Counted from the stretch's first letter, positions 15,864 to 26,375 are shown. The stretch is DNA of 64,000 nucleotides from Spirochaetales bacterium (GCA_027021365.1 JALUUM010000020.1:140726-204725); one strand, 5' to 3'. Translations and numbers: made by a program. The notes: generated by a model not told the origin, from the sequence alone.

Positions 15864-18339
15864 GGGATTGACTCAGAGAGCACAGAAGATTCTTACAATA
15901 CTTGCACAGGAAGAGGCAAAACGTTTTCACTCTGAGCAACTTATGCCGGAGCACATAATATTGGCACTGCTAAAGGACGGCGAGGGTGTGGCAATAAAGG
16001 CACTGCAGATGCTCAAAATCAACATTGCAGAGATGCAGCTCGAAATAGAGAAAGAAATACCCCGGGGAAAGGGAGGGCTCATATTGGGGGATGTGCCACC
16101 TTCCAAACGTGGCCAGAGGATTCTCGAGGATTCGGCTGAAGAGGCGAGGAATATGGGGCATGAATACATTGGAACAGAACATCTCCTCCTTGCCGCAGCG
16201 AGAGAACCGGGAAGCATAACATCTAGATACCTTGCAAGATACAATGTAACCGTAGGAATGCTTCGTGATGTAGTGATCAGGATAAATGGAATGGGAGATG
16301 CCACCGGTTCCACTCAGAAGAGAAAGAAACCTCAGCCCATTACGAAGAAGGCAACACCGACGTTGGATGAATTCGGAAGAGACCTCACTGCATATGCAAG
16401 GGAGGGAAAACTCGATCCGGTAATAGGAAGGGTTAGAGAGATTCAGCGAGTTATACAGATTCTTGCCAGGAGAACCAAGAACAACCCCGTACTGATAGGT
16501 GAACCGGGAGTGGGAAAGACAGCCATAGTAGAGGGCCTTGCTCAGCGGATAATAGAGGGCAATGTACCTGAAATTCTCATCGGAAAGAGGGTTCTCACCC
16601 TGGACCTCGCATCGTTGGTTGCCGGTACAAAGTACCGAGGCGAATTCGAGGAGAGATTGAAACGGGTAATGAAAGAGATAGTAACAGCCAAGAATGTGAT
16701 ACTCTTTATAGACGAGCTACATACGATAATAGGAGCAGGCGGAGCAGAAGGTGCAATCGATGCTTCCAACATGCTGAAACCTGCACTCTCCAGGGGTGAA
16801 CTACAGTGTATAGGTGCCACGACACTAAACGAGTACAAGAAATACATCGAAAAGGATGCCGCTCTGGAGAGAAGGTTCCAGTCGATATTCGTAGATGAGC
16901 CTTCGGTGGAAGAGACAATCGAGATACTGAAGGGCATAAAGTCGAGATACGAGGAACACCATAGGGTTACCTATACGTATGAGGCACTTCAGGCTGCGGC
17001 ATCTCTTTCAAGCAGATACATTTCGGATCGTTACCTCCCCGACAAGGCGATTGACTTGATAGATGAGGCAGGTTCAAGAAAGCGGATAAGCAACAGTGTA
17101 AGACCCAAAGAGATCCAGGAGATGGAGAAAGAGATAGAGAGGCTGAATATAGAAAAGGTAAACCTCGTTAATACACAGAACTATGAAAAGGCTGCAGCCA
17201 TAAGGGATACGGTTCGTCAATTAAAGGAAAAGATAGAAGAGATGAAACGGGAATGGGAGAAGAATATCAGGGTAGAGGAAAACCTTGTAGATGCAAATGA
17301 TATTCAAATGGTCATTTCCGATATGACCGGTATTCCTCTCTCAAGAATTGCCCAGAATGAATCTGAAAAGCTCTTACACATAGAGAAAGAACTTCACAAG
17401 AAGGTAATAGGGCAGGATGAAGCGATAAATGTAATAGCAGCTGCAATTAGACGTTCCAGAATAGGCTTGAGTTCTCCCAGGCGGCCTCTTGGCTCTTTCG
17501 TTTTCCTCGGGCCTACCGGAGTAGGCAAGACACTGGTTGCAAAAACACTGGCAGAGTATCTGTTTGGCAACGAGGATGCCCTCATTCGAATAGACATGTC
17601 CGATTTCATGGAAAAACACAACGTATCGAGACTCGTCGGGGCGCCTCCGGGATACGTGGGTTACGAGGAAGGCGGCCTTCTAACTGAAAAGATAAGGAGA
17701 AGGCCTTACAGTGTAATACTGCTGGATGAGATAGAGAAGGCACATCCCGATGTGTTCAATCTACTCCTGCAGGTTCTCGAGGAAGGCCAGCTGCAGGACA
17801 ACCTGGGACATGCCGTGTCTTTCAGAAATGCCGTTCTGATTATGACATCAAATGCAGGTGCAAGGGAAATCAACAGGGAGAGTTATCTGGGATTTCAGGC
17901 CAGTGAACATGGTTTGAGTTTTTCCGAGATAAAGAGTTCGGTTATGACCGAACTGAAGAAAATATTCAACCCCGAGTTCCTCAATCGAATCGACGAGATA
18001 GTAGTTTTCCACAGTCTCAGTATGGAGCACATAGGAAAGATATTCGATATCATGATAGAGGAAATTAAGGAGAGACTGAAAGAACAGGATATAGAGATAA
18101 GGATCTCCAAAAAGGCACGCGAATACCTTATTTCCGAGGGCTTCGATGAAAAATTCGGTGCAAGGCCCCTAAGAAGAACACTGCAGAAAAAGATCGAGGA
18201 TCCGCTCTCCTACGAAATCCTTAAAAGGAAATTCGTAAGGGGAGATACCGTCGTTGTTGATATGAAAGACAAGGAGATCCAGTTCAAAAAGAAGAGGAAG
18301 AAATCCAAAGAGAAGAAACTGGAGAAAGTTCCAGGATGA
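15856..18339 (+). CDS. clpC: ClpC AAA+ unfoldase
   Basis: Hsp100 unfoldase that feeds substrates to ClpP, 827 residues. The N-terminal Clp-N double repeat (1-145) is followed by AAA1 with GEPGVGKT (about 215-222) and Walker B LFIDELHT (near 285). A middle domain contains a UVR motif ([17 protein letters not shown], near 438-454). AAA2 carries GPTGVGKT (about 553-560). The ClpP-docking loop has the LGF tripeptide near 677-679, equivalent to VGF or IGF in other Clp ATPases. clpP is not in the window. ctsR, which heads this operon in Firmicutes, is absent. Confidence 0.95.
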   Translation: MFKGLTQRAQKILTILAQEEAKRFHSEQLMPEHIILALLKDGEGVAIKALQMLKINIAEMQLEIEKEIPRGKGGLILGDVPPSKRGQRILEDSAEEARNMGHEYIGTEHLLLAAAREPGSITSRYLARYNVTVGMLRDVVIRINGMGDATGSTQKRKKPQPITKKATPTLDEFGRDLTAYAREGKLDPVIGRVREIQRVIQILARRTKNNPVLIGEPGVGKTAIVEGLAQRIIEGNVPEILIGKRVLTLDLASLVAGTKYRGEFEERLKRVMKEIVTAKNVILFIDELHTIIGAGGAEGAIDASNMLKPALSRGELQCIGATTLNEYKKYIEKDAALERRFQSIFVDEPSVEETIEILKGIKSRYEEHHRVTYTYEALQAAASLSSRYISDRYLPDKAIDLIDEAGSRKRISNSVRPKEIQEMEKEIERLNIEKVNLVNTQNYEKAAAIRDTVRQLKEKIEEMKREWEKNIRVEENLVDANDIQMVISDMTGIPLSRIAQNESEKLLHIEKELHKKVIGQDEAINVIAAAIRRSRIGLSSPRRPLGSFVFLGPTGVGKTLVAKTLAEYLFGNEDALIRIDMSDFMEKHNVSRLVGAPPGYVGYEEGGLLTEKIRRRPYSVILLDEIEKAHPDVFNLLLQVLEEGQLQDNLGHAVSFRNAVLIMTSNAGAREINRESYLGFQASEHGLSFSEIKSSVMTELKKIFNPEFLNRIDEIVVFHSLSMEHIGKIFDIMIEEIKERLKEQDIEIRISKKAREYLISEGFDEKFGARPLRRTLQKKIEDPLSYEILKRKFVRGDTVVVDMKDKEIQFKKKRKKSKEKKLEKVPG

Positions 18340-21221
18340 GGCAAACAGGGAGAATACTCTCCCCCTTGCTCCTTGTTCTTTTCCTTACCGTTGCATCGAG
18401 GGCTTTTTCACAAGATGCCATATCGCTCTTTAATGTTGGATTGTCAGCATACAATGACGGCCTATATACAACCGCCATAAATAATTTTGAAAGACTGATA
18501 AAATACTATCCCTCCTTCACAAGAAATGATTATGCAGAGTACCTCCTCTCTGTGAGTTATTTTCACGTGGGTGAATACAAGAGATGCATCGATAGTGGTG
18601 CTTTGCTTATTGAGGACTTTCCCGATTCGGATTATGTCACCAAGGTAAAATACTGGATAGGTGTATCTTACTATAGGCTTGGTCGATATGATAAGGCTTT
18701 CCAATATCTTACAGCGATGCTCGGAAATTACAGGCGGAAGGACTCTTTTCTGGTCCTTGCTATGTACTACAGGGCACTTTCCCTGGAAAAAATGGGAAAA
18801 CTGGAAGGTTCGATATCACTATTCGAAAGTTTGGAAAACCTTGAAAGTGTCCCTCTAAAGAGGAGCATTGAAAAAAATATCTCCTATGAGATTGCAGGCC
18901 TTTATTTTAGGTTGGGTAGGTATGGTAAGGCTCGAAGTTACTACAGAAAGATACTTGTAGATTATCCTGATTCTCCCTTCGTAGAGAGTTCCCTATTCTT
19001 CTCCGCCGAGTGCAGTTTTCTCATTGGGGATAAGAATGATGCGGAAAAACGGTACTCGAGGTATATCGATCTCTTCGAAAAGGGGAAATACAGAGACACT
19101 GCCCTCTACAGGCTTGCCCTTCTCTCGTACGAGAGGGGAAAGCAGAGAAGTGCCCTTTCTTTCACAAAAGCCATCCGTAGAGGCGAAGACAAGAAATTCC
19201 AATACCTCGTTGATAAGCTCGAAGGGGATATCCAGTACGACCTGGGCAATTATGCCAAAGCTTCAATTCTCTATGAGGGGCTAGCCACAGACAGGGAAAT
19301 GCAATTCTCATCCGCTGAAAGGGCAAAGTTGTACTACAACCTGGGCCTCTCTCTTGAGAAGAGCGGTAAAAGTGAGAAGGCACTTTCTTACCTGAAAAGG
19401 GCCATCCAATTGGGCGATGACCCTACGGTAGAAAAGGCAAGGCTTGAAATTGCGCTGATACTCCTCGCAGATAAGAATTATGACGAGGCAGAGGGAGAGC
19501 TGAAAAAGCTTTCCGGAGGAACCTCCTCAAGGGATATTCGTGAAACCGCAATGAAAAATCTTGCCCTGCTATATGATGAGAGGGGAGAAACTAAGAAATC
19601 CTACCTGACATGGAAGAAACTGGCGGAGTTATTTTATGATTCAAAGGATTTGGAAAGCTATCTCTTTTCGGAAGCAATGCAGGCAATAAAACTGCAACTC
19701 TATGCAGAAAGTCTCGAGGCACTGGAGAGGATAGTTGAGAAAGACAAGACATCGAAATTCTTTCTCGAATCACTGTATGAAATCGGATACGTATACTCCA
19801 TGCGCGGTGAATACTCGAGGGCTACAGGATACTTTGAGAGGGTGATGAATGAAATTCGGCAGAATGAATCGAAATCAGAGGGAGAACTATACGCAAAAAC
19901 GGCCTATGCGCTTGGGGCAGCGTATTTCAATACAGGTAGAGAAGAAGAGGCTATCAGATACTTCGACCTTGCAGGGAAGAGCAGGAATAATGATGTAGCC
20001 GGTGAGGCCTTTTTCAACAAGGCGATGATTTTCCTTAAAAAGGAAGATTACAAGAATGCCTCTACAGCGCTGGATAGTGCCATATCCAATTTCACCAACG
20101 AGAAAAAAAAGGCACAGTCATTTTTCTGGAAGGGATGGGCCCGTTTCAGGATGCAGGACTATGAAGGAGCGGAAGAGATATTCCTGAAAACATCGAAGAA
20201 CTACCCCTTTGTCGCTTCGAATGCACTTTATATGGCAGCTTTATCGGCACATCAGCACTCCCGTTACCAAAGGGCGGTGAATTATGTGAAAAGCGCTCTT
20301 TCCTCCCTCCCTAAGTATGAAGGTAGCGATTTAAAGGATTTGAAGTTGAAGATACTCTACGAAAAAGTCCTGATTTTTATAGACATGTCCGAACTCGGAA
20401 AAGCGGAGCGAGTAACGGAGATCCTACTAGGAGACTACGGCAACTCTGATCTTACTGGAGAGGCCCTTTTCAAACTGGCCTCGGCCTTTTATGGGAAGGA
20501 TGATTTCAATAGGGCATATGAGATATTTGGAAAGATTGTGAAGCATTTTCATGGAGCTTCTGCGGGTGAGCTTTCGCTTTACTGGATGGGAATGTCTGCA
20601 TTGGAACTGGGTAGGTATTCGGAAGCCATAGATTCCTTTCTTGGCTACCTGAATGGTTATCCGAAGGGTTCCCTCGTTGATGCAGCTATAGGGGGTATCA
20701 GAAAAGGTCTAGAGGCCAGCGGAGATGAAAAACTGATAGACAGAGTATACGAGCTTGCAGAGAAGAGTTCTAAAATGGCTCCGAAGTTGAAAGCTTCGAT
20801 ATTCTTACAGTATGCGAGGTACATTCTCTTTAGAAAACCTGAAAAATCATTTGCAATACTCAATAAACTTCTCTCGGAGGGGAATCTGGACGACCCAATG
20901 AGAGCAGAGGCTCAGTACGGAATAGCGTTGTACTACGAGGAAAAGGGGAAGCTTGAGCGCGCACTGGATATTTTGACGGGTATTGCAGAGGCAAGGAGTG
21001 ACAGAATTGGAGCAAAGGCTCAACTGGAGAAGGGGAGAGTGTACGAAAAGCTCGATATGGAAGAAAAAGCAGTGGAGAGTTATGTTACTCTTACATATCT
21101 CTTTCCCGATTACAGGGATGAGGTTGTTGCCGCATTGAAGTCGGCAATAGCGTTATACAAAAAAGCCGGGAAGGACTCTCTTGCAGAAAAATTGACCGTG
21201 AAGCTTAATAACCTTCAATGA
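18336..21221 (+). CDS. Large exported tetratricopeptide-repeat protein
   Basis: A 961-residue protein with a signal peptide (hydrophobic 8-22, cleavage near ASRAFSQ) followed by TPR helices along the entire mature length. Typical units are NVGLSAYNDGLYTTAINNFE, YWIGVSYYRLGRYDKAFQY and YNLGLSLEKSGKSEKALSYL. I count well over fifteen recognisable repeats. It has no catalytic domain, so it is a periplasmic protein-binding scaffold; the family is common in spirochaetes and its partner is unknown. Its ATG overlaps the clpC stop (ATGA). The 3' end is convergent with the CapA-like gene, with only five bases between. Confidence 0.78.
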   Translation: MRQTGRILSPLLLVLFLTVASRAFSQDAISLFNVGLSAYNDGLYTTAINNFERLIKYYPSFTRNDYAEYLLSVSYFHVGEYKRCIDSGALLIEDFPDSDYVTKVKYWIGVSYYRLGRYDKAFQYLTAMLGNYRRKDSFLVLAMYYRALSLEKMGKLEGSISLFESLENLESVPLKRSIEKNISYEIAGLYFRLGRYGKARSYYRKILVDYPDSPFVESSLFFSAECSFLIGDKNDAEKRYSRYIDLFEKGKYRDTALYRLALLSYERGKQRSALSFTKAIRRGEDKKFQYLVDKLEGDIQYDLGNYAKASILYEGLATDREMQFSSAERAKLYYNLGLSLEKSGKSEKALSYLKRAIQLGDDPTVEKARLEIALILLADKNYDEAEGELKKLSGGTSSRDIRETAMKNLALLYDERGETKKSYLTWKKLAELFYDSKDLESYLFSEAMQAIKLQLYAESLEALERIVEKDKTSKFFLESLYEIGYVYSMRGEYSRATGYFERVMNEIRQNESKSEGELYAKTAYALGAAYFNTGREEEAIRYFDLAGKSRNNDVAGEAFFNKAMIFLKKEDYKNASTALDSAISNFTNEKKKAQSFFWKGWARFRMQDYEGAEEIFLKTSKNYPFVASNALYMAALSAHQHSRYQRAVNYVKSALSSLPKYEGSDLKDLKLKILYEKVLIFIDMSELGKAERVTEILLGDYGNSDLTGEALFKLASAFYGKDDFNRAYEIFGKIVKHFHGASAGELSLYWMGMSALELGRYSEAIDSFLGYLNGYPKGSLVDAAIGGIRKGLEASGDEKLIDRVYELAEKSSKMAPKLKASIFLQYARYILFRKPEKSFAILNKLLSEGNLDDPMRAEAQYGIALYYEEKGKLERALDILTGIAEARSDRIGAKAQLEKGRVYEKLDMEEKAVESYVTLTYLFPDYRDEVVAALKSAIALYKKAGKDSLAEKLTVKLNNLQ

Positions 21222-21226
21222 AAGAC

Positions 21227-22699
21227 TCAGTAGGCCTTTCCTGATTCAAGTTGACTGGTTAGTTGATAGAAGCGATCCAGAATTCTGTTCTTTCCATCTG
21301 ACAGGGGTGAGAGACGCACCCCTCTTCCTTTTAAAACAACGGGCAATGTTTCTACGTATATTACCATGTTTCTATAGATTCCGATTCTTAGAATTATTGA
21401 TTTATCGCCATAACCGGTATCTTCCATACCGGGAAATATGAAATTTCCGAGGGAGTAGGCTATGATTCCCTTTCCATGATGTTCCATTCCCTGGATAAAG
21501 TGAGGGTGAGTCCCAATTACAAGATCGGCTCCCAGATCAACAAATCTTCTGTATAGTCTTTTCTCACTGGCAGTTGGTTTTGAGGTCCACTCTACTCCTC
21601 CGTGAACCATCACTATGTCAAGCTGTCTTTTGGAAGTCTCTTTTGAGAGCAGTTTCATAAAGTAACTGTCTGCCCAGATTATACCGGGCTTCCCTTTGCC
21701 TGCTCTGTAATCCTTACCGGAGAATCCAGTTCTCTCTGCCGGGTATGCACCGACAGAAAAGACGGCTATTCTGTTACCCCCTACATTCGTTGTCCATGGT
21801 TTCGATGCCTCAATAATATTTTTGCCTGCACCTGAAAATCCTATTCCGGCTTTCTTCATGTTATTCAGAGAATCTTCGAAGGCAGCAATACCGTAGTCGA
21901 ATACATGGTTGTTTGTGAGTGAAAGATAGTCAAAACCTGCTTCTTTCAACTGTATCAAGGCTTTCGGGTTGAAATGAAAGGTATAGCTCTTTTTGATTTT
22001 TTCCCCTTTAAGCGAGGCAACGCATTCGAGGTTTCCCATGGTTATATCCGTATTTCTCAAAATACCGATGGTGCCGCCGAAAACCATTTTCAACCCACCC
22101 GATTCATCGAGCAGAAGCGAATCTACTCCACGGGCAAGCATTATATCTCCGACGAAGGAGAGCCAGACGATTCTGTCCTGTCTTCCGAAGGGAAGGGGAA
22201 TCCTTTCGAACCACTTGGCCACTGATCTGTCTTTCGTTTCTATGGAAGCATAAAGCCGAACTGTCAGCGGATAGTCTTTTTGAAATGGATACTTTCCACC
22301 GACGGAAACAGCTTTCCAACCCGGAGGCATTCCATCTTCCAGAAACACCAGTTTCGAATCGGATTCCGGGTGGGATGCAAGCTCTCTGGCCTCTTCGATG
22401 CTTATGTCCGATATGTTGTCCCGGAGGCGAAAAACGGGAACCCGGTAGAAACTGGTTAGGTATCTGTTTTTTTTACCGCTGAAATCACTTTTCGATGTAA
22501 TAATGATTTTGGCATCTATTCGCTTTGGAGTTTTCAGGTCTGTAATATATCTATAGCCTTCAGGTGGTGGTACTCTCTCAGTGAAAAACTCGATGGTTTT
22601 AGTAGATTCGACAGTGGAAGTGATGACAATGTATCCACCGGCAGATACCCTTGCAGCAAAGATGCAGATAGAGAGGATGAGTATGATGCGGAACTTCAT
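21227..22699 (-). CDS. CapA/PgsA-like metallophosphatase, exported
   Basis: A 490-residue protein with a signal peptide ([20 protein letters not shown]). About 180 residues are unplaced before a C-terminal CapA domain, a calcineurin-like metallophosphatase fold linked to capsule or poly-gamma-glutamate synthesis. The metal-site motifs are in order: GDIMLARG, GNLECV, LTNNHVFDYG, VMVHGGVEW, GTHPHFIQG and SLGNFIFPG. No pgsB/pgsC or other capsule genes are adjacent, so the substrate is unknown. Its ATG overlaps the stop of the chemoreceptor-like gene (TGATG), so the two are co-translated. Confidence 0.85.
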   Translation of the reverse strand: MKFRIILILSICIFAARVSAGGYIVITSTVESTKTIEFFTERVPPPEGYRYITDLKTPKRIDAKIIITSKSDFSGKKNRYLTSFYRVPVFRLRDNISDISIEEARELASHPESDSKLVFLEDGMPPGWKAVSVGGKYPFQKDYPLTVRLYASIETKDRSVAKWFERIPLPFGRQDRIVWLSFVGDIMLARGVDSLLLDESGGLKMVFGGTIGILRNTDITMGNLECVASLKGEKIKKSYTFHFNPKALIQLKEAGFDYLSLTNNHVFDYGIAAFEDSLNNMKKAGIGFSGAGKNIIEASKPWTTNVGGNRIAVFSVGAYPAERTGFSGKDYRAGKGKPGIIWADSYFMKLLSKETSKRQLDIVMVHGGVEWTSKPTASEKRLYRRFVDLGADLVIGTHPHFIQGMEHHGKGIIAYSLGNFIFPGMEDTGYGDKSIILRIGIYRNMVIYVETLPVVLKGRGVRLSPLSDGKNRILDRFYQLTSQLESGKAY

Positions 22700-24375
22700 C
22701 AGGTGTATTTCTCGATTATCCGGGTTAGATCGCCGCTTTCTTTCAACTGGGATACTGCACTGTTTATCCTGTCTCGCAACTCTTCATCACCTTCGTGGAG
22801 GAGCATCACTACATCGAGGCTTCCTATGATATTCGTTGCCGGTACTATGTCATTGTTGAAAAATTTATTGGAGAGGTAGTTTCCTACCCTCTTTTCAGTT
22901 GCTATGCCGTCCACCTCTTCCCAAATCAGTTGAACTATTCCCTGTATATCATTTTCGAATTCAAAAACCTCACATCCCAGCTTTTCTGCAAATGTCCCTG
23001 CAAAGGAAGCCTTTTGAACGGCAATCCTCTTTCCGGAAAGCTTGTTCAGAGGAATCATTTCTCCTTCTTTCAGTTTCTTCTTCATTCCGAATATCTGTAC
23101 ATCGAACTGTGCATAGGTATCTGTCGGAATAACTCCCTTGTCATCAAAGTAGGAATTGGGCCAGCCGGCATTGAGGATTATCCTTACATCACCCTTCTGA
23201 AAGGCAGGGAATATCCTCTCCCACTGGTCGCCGTAAAACTCCATATCACAGTCTATCCTTTCCCCTATCTTTTTGAATATTTCGATACTTATTCCTGTTG
23301 AGACACCGCCTGTAAGGTATACCCACGGAGGATACGCAATATCATGGCCAACTACCGCCTTTGCTTTCCTCTTTCTTATTAAGCCGATGCTTTCAAGCTT
23401 TTCATATTCTTCCTTCATGTAGAGATCGGCCAGTTCCACAATGGAAACAACTTCATTCATTACCTCTGATTGGTAGCTCATGTTGTTTATTATGTGATTG
23501 GAACTTGAATTGATGAAATTGGCCATGTCCGTAATCTTTGACATGTGCCCGTAGATCTCCTCGGTATTCTTCGACTGTTCTTCGACAGAGTTGAATATCT
23601 TCTGGATTTCGGTGTGTGCCGTTTCGGCTGTTGCGACGGACTGGTGCATGCTGTCTTCCGTTTTTTTGATTTTTTCCGTAACAATGGCCCTAATTCCCTT
23701 GTATTCCTTCATGAATTCCATTGTATTGGCAATGTGTTCTCCAAGTTCTCGCACTACGGAAGATATCTCATCAGTTGTGAACTTGCTCTTGTCGGCCAGT
23801 TTCCTTATTTCCTGGGCAACGACGTTGAATCCCTTTCCGTGGACACCTGCCCTTGCTGCCTCTATTGCAGCGTTGAGGGCAAGGAGATTGGTAAGGCTTG
23901 AAATATCGTCTATCACCTCTATGCTTTTCAGTATCTTCTTCGTCGTATCGGATACTTCGTAGAATAATTTCTGCATCTGTTCGAATCTTTTTTCAAGCTC
24001 ATTAAGCGATACTATTGCTTCTTCCAGAGTTTCTGTATTGGCAAGTATCCTTTCCCTGTTGGTCGATATGTGAGTTATGGCTTCCTTGACATTCCCAACG
24101 ATGTGTTCCGAATGGTCGCTGATGCTCTTAAGTTCGTGATGTACATTGCTTATGAGATCCTTGTTCTTCTGTGATGCTTTGAGCATTTCGCTAACGAAGG
24201 CATTGTTTAGGTTAGAAACCTGCATTACGTCAGTCACAAGGCTTGCAATGGTTTTTTTCGTATTGTAGAAATTGTCCAGCTGATTGAGGATCTCTTCCCT
24301 CAGATCGATATCACTTCGCTCCTTCTCTGCGAATACCTCTTTACCGATGGAATTATCCTTTTCGTGTTCTGACAT
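22699..24375 (-). CDS. Soluble methyl-accepting chemotaxis signalling domain fused to a family-3 solute-binding domain
   Basis: A 558-residue protein with an unusual build. Residues 1-330 are coiled coil with an MCP signalling hairpin, its tip at about 155-195 with [12 protein letters not shown] and [13 protein letters not shown]. Residues about 337-558 look like a family-3 periplasmic solute-binding domain ([71 protein letters not shown]). There is no signal peptide and no membrane helix, so the binding domain should be cytoplasmic, whereas such domains normally face outside. It may sense an intracellular small polar ligand and signal to CheA. A GGAG site precedes the ATG. Confidence 0.85.
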   Translation of the reverse strand: MSEHEKDNSIGKEVFAEKERSDIDLREEILNQLDNFYNTKKTIASLVTDVMQVSNLNNAFVSEMLKASQKNKDLISNVHHELKSISDHSEHIVGNVKEAITHISTNRERILANTETLEEAIVSLNELEKRFEQMQKLFYEVSDTTKKILKSIEVIDDISSLTNLLALNAAIEAARAGVHGKGFNVVAQEIRKLADKSKFTTDEISSVVRELGEHIANTMEFMKEYKGIRAIVTEKIKKTEDSMHQSVATAETAHTEIQKIFNSVEEQSKNTEEIYGHMSKITDMANFINSSSNHIINNMSYQSEVMNEVVSIVELADLYMKEEYEKLESIGLIRKRKAKAVVGHDIAYPPWVYLTGGVSTGISIEIFKKIGERIDCDMEFYGDQWERIFPAFQKGDVRIILNAGWPNSYFDDKGVIPTDTYAQFDVQIFGMKKKLKEGEMIPLNKLSGKRIAVQKASFAGTFAEKLGCEVFEFENDIQGIVQLIWEEVDGIATEKRVGNYLSNKFFNNDIVPATNIIGSLDVVMLLHEGDEELRDRINSAVSQLKESGDLTRIIEKYT

Positions 24376-24421
24376 ATAAAAACTCCTTTCTAAAATACCA
24401 AATATTAAGGAGATATATCAC

Positions 24422-24450
24422 ATTATACATTATTTTATGCTATAGTCTAA
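24422..24450 (-). promoter_or_regulatory. Promoter for the chemoreceptor-capA pair
   Basis: On the minus strand a perfect TATAAT (24427 to 24422) lies 17 bases after TTAGAC (24450 to 24445), a poor -35 box. The start site would be near 24415, about 40 bases ahead of the chemoreceptor ATG. The -35 box overlaps the stop codon of the DUF1820 gene. Confidence 0.45.
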
Positions 24451-24725
24451 TCTTTTTTCTCTTTTATATTGAAGGGCATTATCTTGTGTTCCTTATCGTA
24501 CAACTCTTCTATTAGGATGACGGTCTGAAAGGGTATCATGAGGTGTTTGGATTTCGAGAAGGTTTTTCTTATCTCCTCGTCTGCGGGGTTTATTATTATT
24601 TTCTTGTCATCCGGAAAGATAAGGTCTTTTATGGAAACAAAATATGGGTGGGTGAGATCAAGACTCTTCGCACTGAGAGATATCTCTTTGTTCTTCCATT
24701 TGAAATAGACCCTGTAGATAGACAC
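24447..24725 (-). CDS. DUF1820 family protein
   Basis: A small soluble protein of about 92 residues in the DUF1820 family, function unknown. Characteristic parts are the opening SIYRVYFKWKNKEISLSAKSLD, the middle YFVSIKDLIFP and NPADEEIRKTF, and MIPFQTVILIEEL near the end. I place the start at GTG 24725, where the family homology begins; AAGGAG lies 12 bases upstream. The frame stays open up to 24914 on the minus strand, but that part runs through its own promoter and toward the mraZ control region and shows no family resemblance. It is divergent from mraZ. Confidence 0.72.
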   Translation of the reverse strand: MSIYRVYFKWKNKEISLSAKSLDLTHPYFVSIKDLIFPDDKKIIINPADEEIRKTFSKSKHLMIPFQTVILIEELYDKEHKIMPFNIKEKKD

Positions 24726-24776
24726 GAGGTTGATATTCTCCTTGATTTTACTATATTTCCAAAAGGGTTCTCCTTT

Positions 24777-24805
24777 AACATAATTATATGACGATGTAAA
24801 GTCAA
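24777..24805 (-). promoter_or_regulatory. Promoter for the DUF1820 gene
   Basis: Minus-strand TTGACT (24805 to 24800) and TATGTT (24782 to 24777) with a 17-base spacer. A start near 24770 would give a leader of about 45 bases that includes the AAGGAG used by the chosen GTG. This supports the downstream start over the long open frame. Confidence 0.45.
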
Positions 24806-24886
24806 TCTCGGAATGGACTACTAAACACGCATTGATACAAATCGATTTTTTCCTCATATTTTGTGCTTTTAGCTTAAAAATCTTTA

Positions 24887-24914
24887 TTGACATTCTGTCG
24901 AGATGGGATAACAT
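24887..24914 (+). promoter_or_regulatory. Promoter of the mraZ/dcw cluster
   Basis: A perfect TTGACA (24887-24892) and TAACAT (24909-24914) with a 16-base spacer. Initiation near 24921 places the GTGGG repeats just inside the transcript, directly downstream of the polymerase site, where MraZ bound to them could block transcription. Confidence 0.55.
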
Positions 24915-24926
24915 GGTAGTTAACTT

Positions 24927-24962
24927 GTGGGAAAAAGTGGGAAAAATTAGAAAAATGTGGTG
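24927..24962 (+). promoter_or_regulatory. MraZ operator: 10-bp direct repeats
   Basis: Two exact tandem copies of GTGGGAAAAA (24927-24936 and 24937-24946), a degenerate third (TTAGAAAAAT, 24947-24956) and a partial fourth (GTGGTG, from 24957), all on a strict 10-bp period. MraZ is known to bind direct repeats of TGGG-N5 type or similar GTG boxes upstream of its own gene. The array overlaps where a ribosome-binding site for mraZ should be, so it could also affect translation. Confidence 0.62.
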
Positions 24963-24970
24963 TTTATTAC

Positions 24971-25420
24971 ATGATAACGGGTGAATACAGGTATTCCCTC
25001 GATGAAAAGGGCAGAATCATGATACCGGTGCGCATGAGAACCGAGATAGCTGGTAACGTGATGATCTTGACTCGTGGTGTTGACAGGTGTCTATGGATTT
25101 TTCCCACGGATGAGTGGAAAAGAATATCGGAAAATATTCTTGCCTCCACTTCTCTCTTTCAGGAGAGGGCCAGGTTGATACAGCGGAGGATTATTGCACC
25201 CGCACAGGAGGCGGAGATAGACAAGGCTGGAAGAATGAGTATTCCGCAGACCTTAAGGGAATTTGCCGGACTGAAGAAGGAATGCATAGTGCTCGGGATG
25301 CTCAAGTACATAGAGATATGGGATGCTGAAACGTATCTGGAATACCTTGAGAAAAATGAAAGCAGTTTCAAGGAAGCTGCAGAAGAACTTGGCGAAAAGG
25401 TGAATCTTTGGAAGGTTTAA
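24971..25420 (+). CDS. mraZ: MraZ transcriptional regulator
   Basis: First gene of the division and cell-wall cluster; a DNA-binding autorepressor with two AbrB/SpoVT-like swapped-hairpin halves. The 149-residue protein shows both: GEYRYSLDEKGRIMIPVRMR near the start and AEIDKAGRMSIPQTLRE at about 81-97. No good Shine-Dalgarno is seen; GTGGTG of the operator is the nearest purine run. The stop overlaps the rsmH start (TAATG). Confidence 0.95.
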   Translation: MITGEYRYSLDEKGRIMIPVRMRTEIAGNVMILTRGVDRCLWIFPTDEWKRISENILASTSLFQERARLIQRRIIAPAQEAEIDKAGRMSIPQTLREFAGLKKECIVLGMLKYIEIWDAETYLEYLEKNESSFKEAAEELGEKVNLWKV

Positions 25421-26355
25421 TGGCAGTAAGACATGTTCCGGTTCTAGCGAAGGAAGTGCTCGAATACCTTGCTCCCAACAGGGAGGATGCCCTCGTGGTC
25501 GATGCAACGGTGGGGGAGGGGGGACATGCATCACTATTCTTGCAACGCTATCCGCAGGCGAGACTTGTGGGAATCGATGCCGATTCTGCGATACTGGGTC
25601 GTGCCGATGAACGGCTGATTGATTTCCGTGGCAGGTATCAACTTATCAACGGCTGGTTCGATGAGGTTCTCGAGCAGGATTTTCTGGAAAAGAAAGAGGC
25701 GGTGGATATCCTTCTCTTTGACCTCGGTATTTCGATGTATCATTTTAAGGATTCGGGGCGTGGGTTTTCCTTTGAAAAAGATGAGCCCCTGGATATGCGT
25801 TTGAATGATTCGCTTGATTTCAGAGCATACGATGTGGTGAACAGTTATTCCAGAGAGGAGCTGGCAAGAATCTTAAGGGAGTACGGGGATGAACGGTATG
25901 CATGGCAGATTGCGGGAAGGATAGTTGAGCGAAGAGATAAGAAGGAGATAGTGACTTCAAATGAGCTTGCCGAGATAGTAAGGCTTGCCGTTCCCAGGAG
26001 TTACCGGTACCGGAGGATACATCCGGCAACAAAAACATTTCAGGCTCTCAGGATAGAGGTAAATGATGAGCTTAAGCGTATCGAGAGGGCACTTGATATT
26101 GGAGTCAGGGTGCTGAATGATGGAGGGGTGATCGGAGTGATTTCATTTCACTCGCTCGAAGATAGGATAGTCAAGAAATTTTTCAAGGAACGAAGTAAGA
26201 ACTTTTCTCTACATGATAATCAGCCGATTTTTCAAAGTGAAAGGGTATCGCTGGAGATACTTACCAAGAAACCGATTACGGCCTCTTCGGAGGAGCTGAG
26301 GAAAAATCCGGCTTCACGGAGTGCCAAGCTGAGGGTGGCAAGAAGATGTGTGTAG
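25420..26355 (+). CDS. rsmH: 16S rRNA m4C1402 methyltransferase RsmH
   Basis: SAM-dependent enzyme that N4-methylates C1402 of 16S rRNA, 311 residues. The SAM site is DATVGEGGHAS near residue 29, followed by LFDLGISMYHF near 98, then RIHPATKTFQALRIEVNDE (about 194-212) and ISFHSLEDRIVKKFF (about 239-253), all family hallmarks. ATG 25420 has GGAAGG four bases upstream and overlaps the mraZ stop; a TTG at 25408 with AAAGG upstream is possible and would add four residues. Confidence 0.94.
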   Translation: MAVRHVPVLAKEVLEYLAPNREDALVVDATVGEGGHASLFLQRYPQARLVGIDADSAILGRADERLIDFRGRYQLINGWFDEVLEQDFLEKKEAVDILLFDLGISMYHFKDSGRGFSFEKDEPLDMRLNDSLDFRAYDVVNSYSREELARILREYGDERYAWQIAGRIVERRDKKEIVTSNELAEIVRLAVPRSYRYRRIHPATKTFQALRIEVNDELKRIERALDIGVRVLNDGGVIGVISFHSLEDRIVKKFFKERSKNFSLHDNQPIFQSERVSLEILTKKPITASSEELRKNPASRSAKLRVARRCV

Positions 26356-26375
26356 AAAAGGCAGGGTGTTAACAG

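Noticed and set aside
21222..21260. Bidirectional terminator between the convergent TPR and CapA-like genes
   Set aside because: Only a five-base GAAAG/CTTTC pairing is visible and no T-run on either strand.
24726..24914. Upstream extension of the DUF1820 frame by 63 codons
   Set aside because: It runs through the gene's own promoter and into the mraZ control region, and the extra part has no family resemblance; GTG 24725 is preferred.
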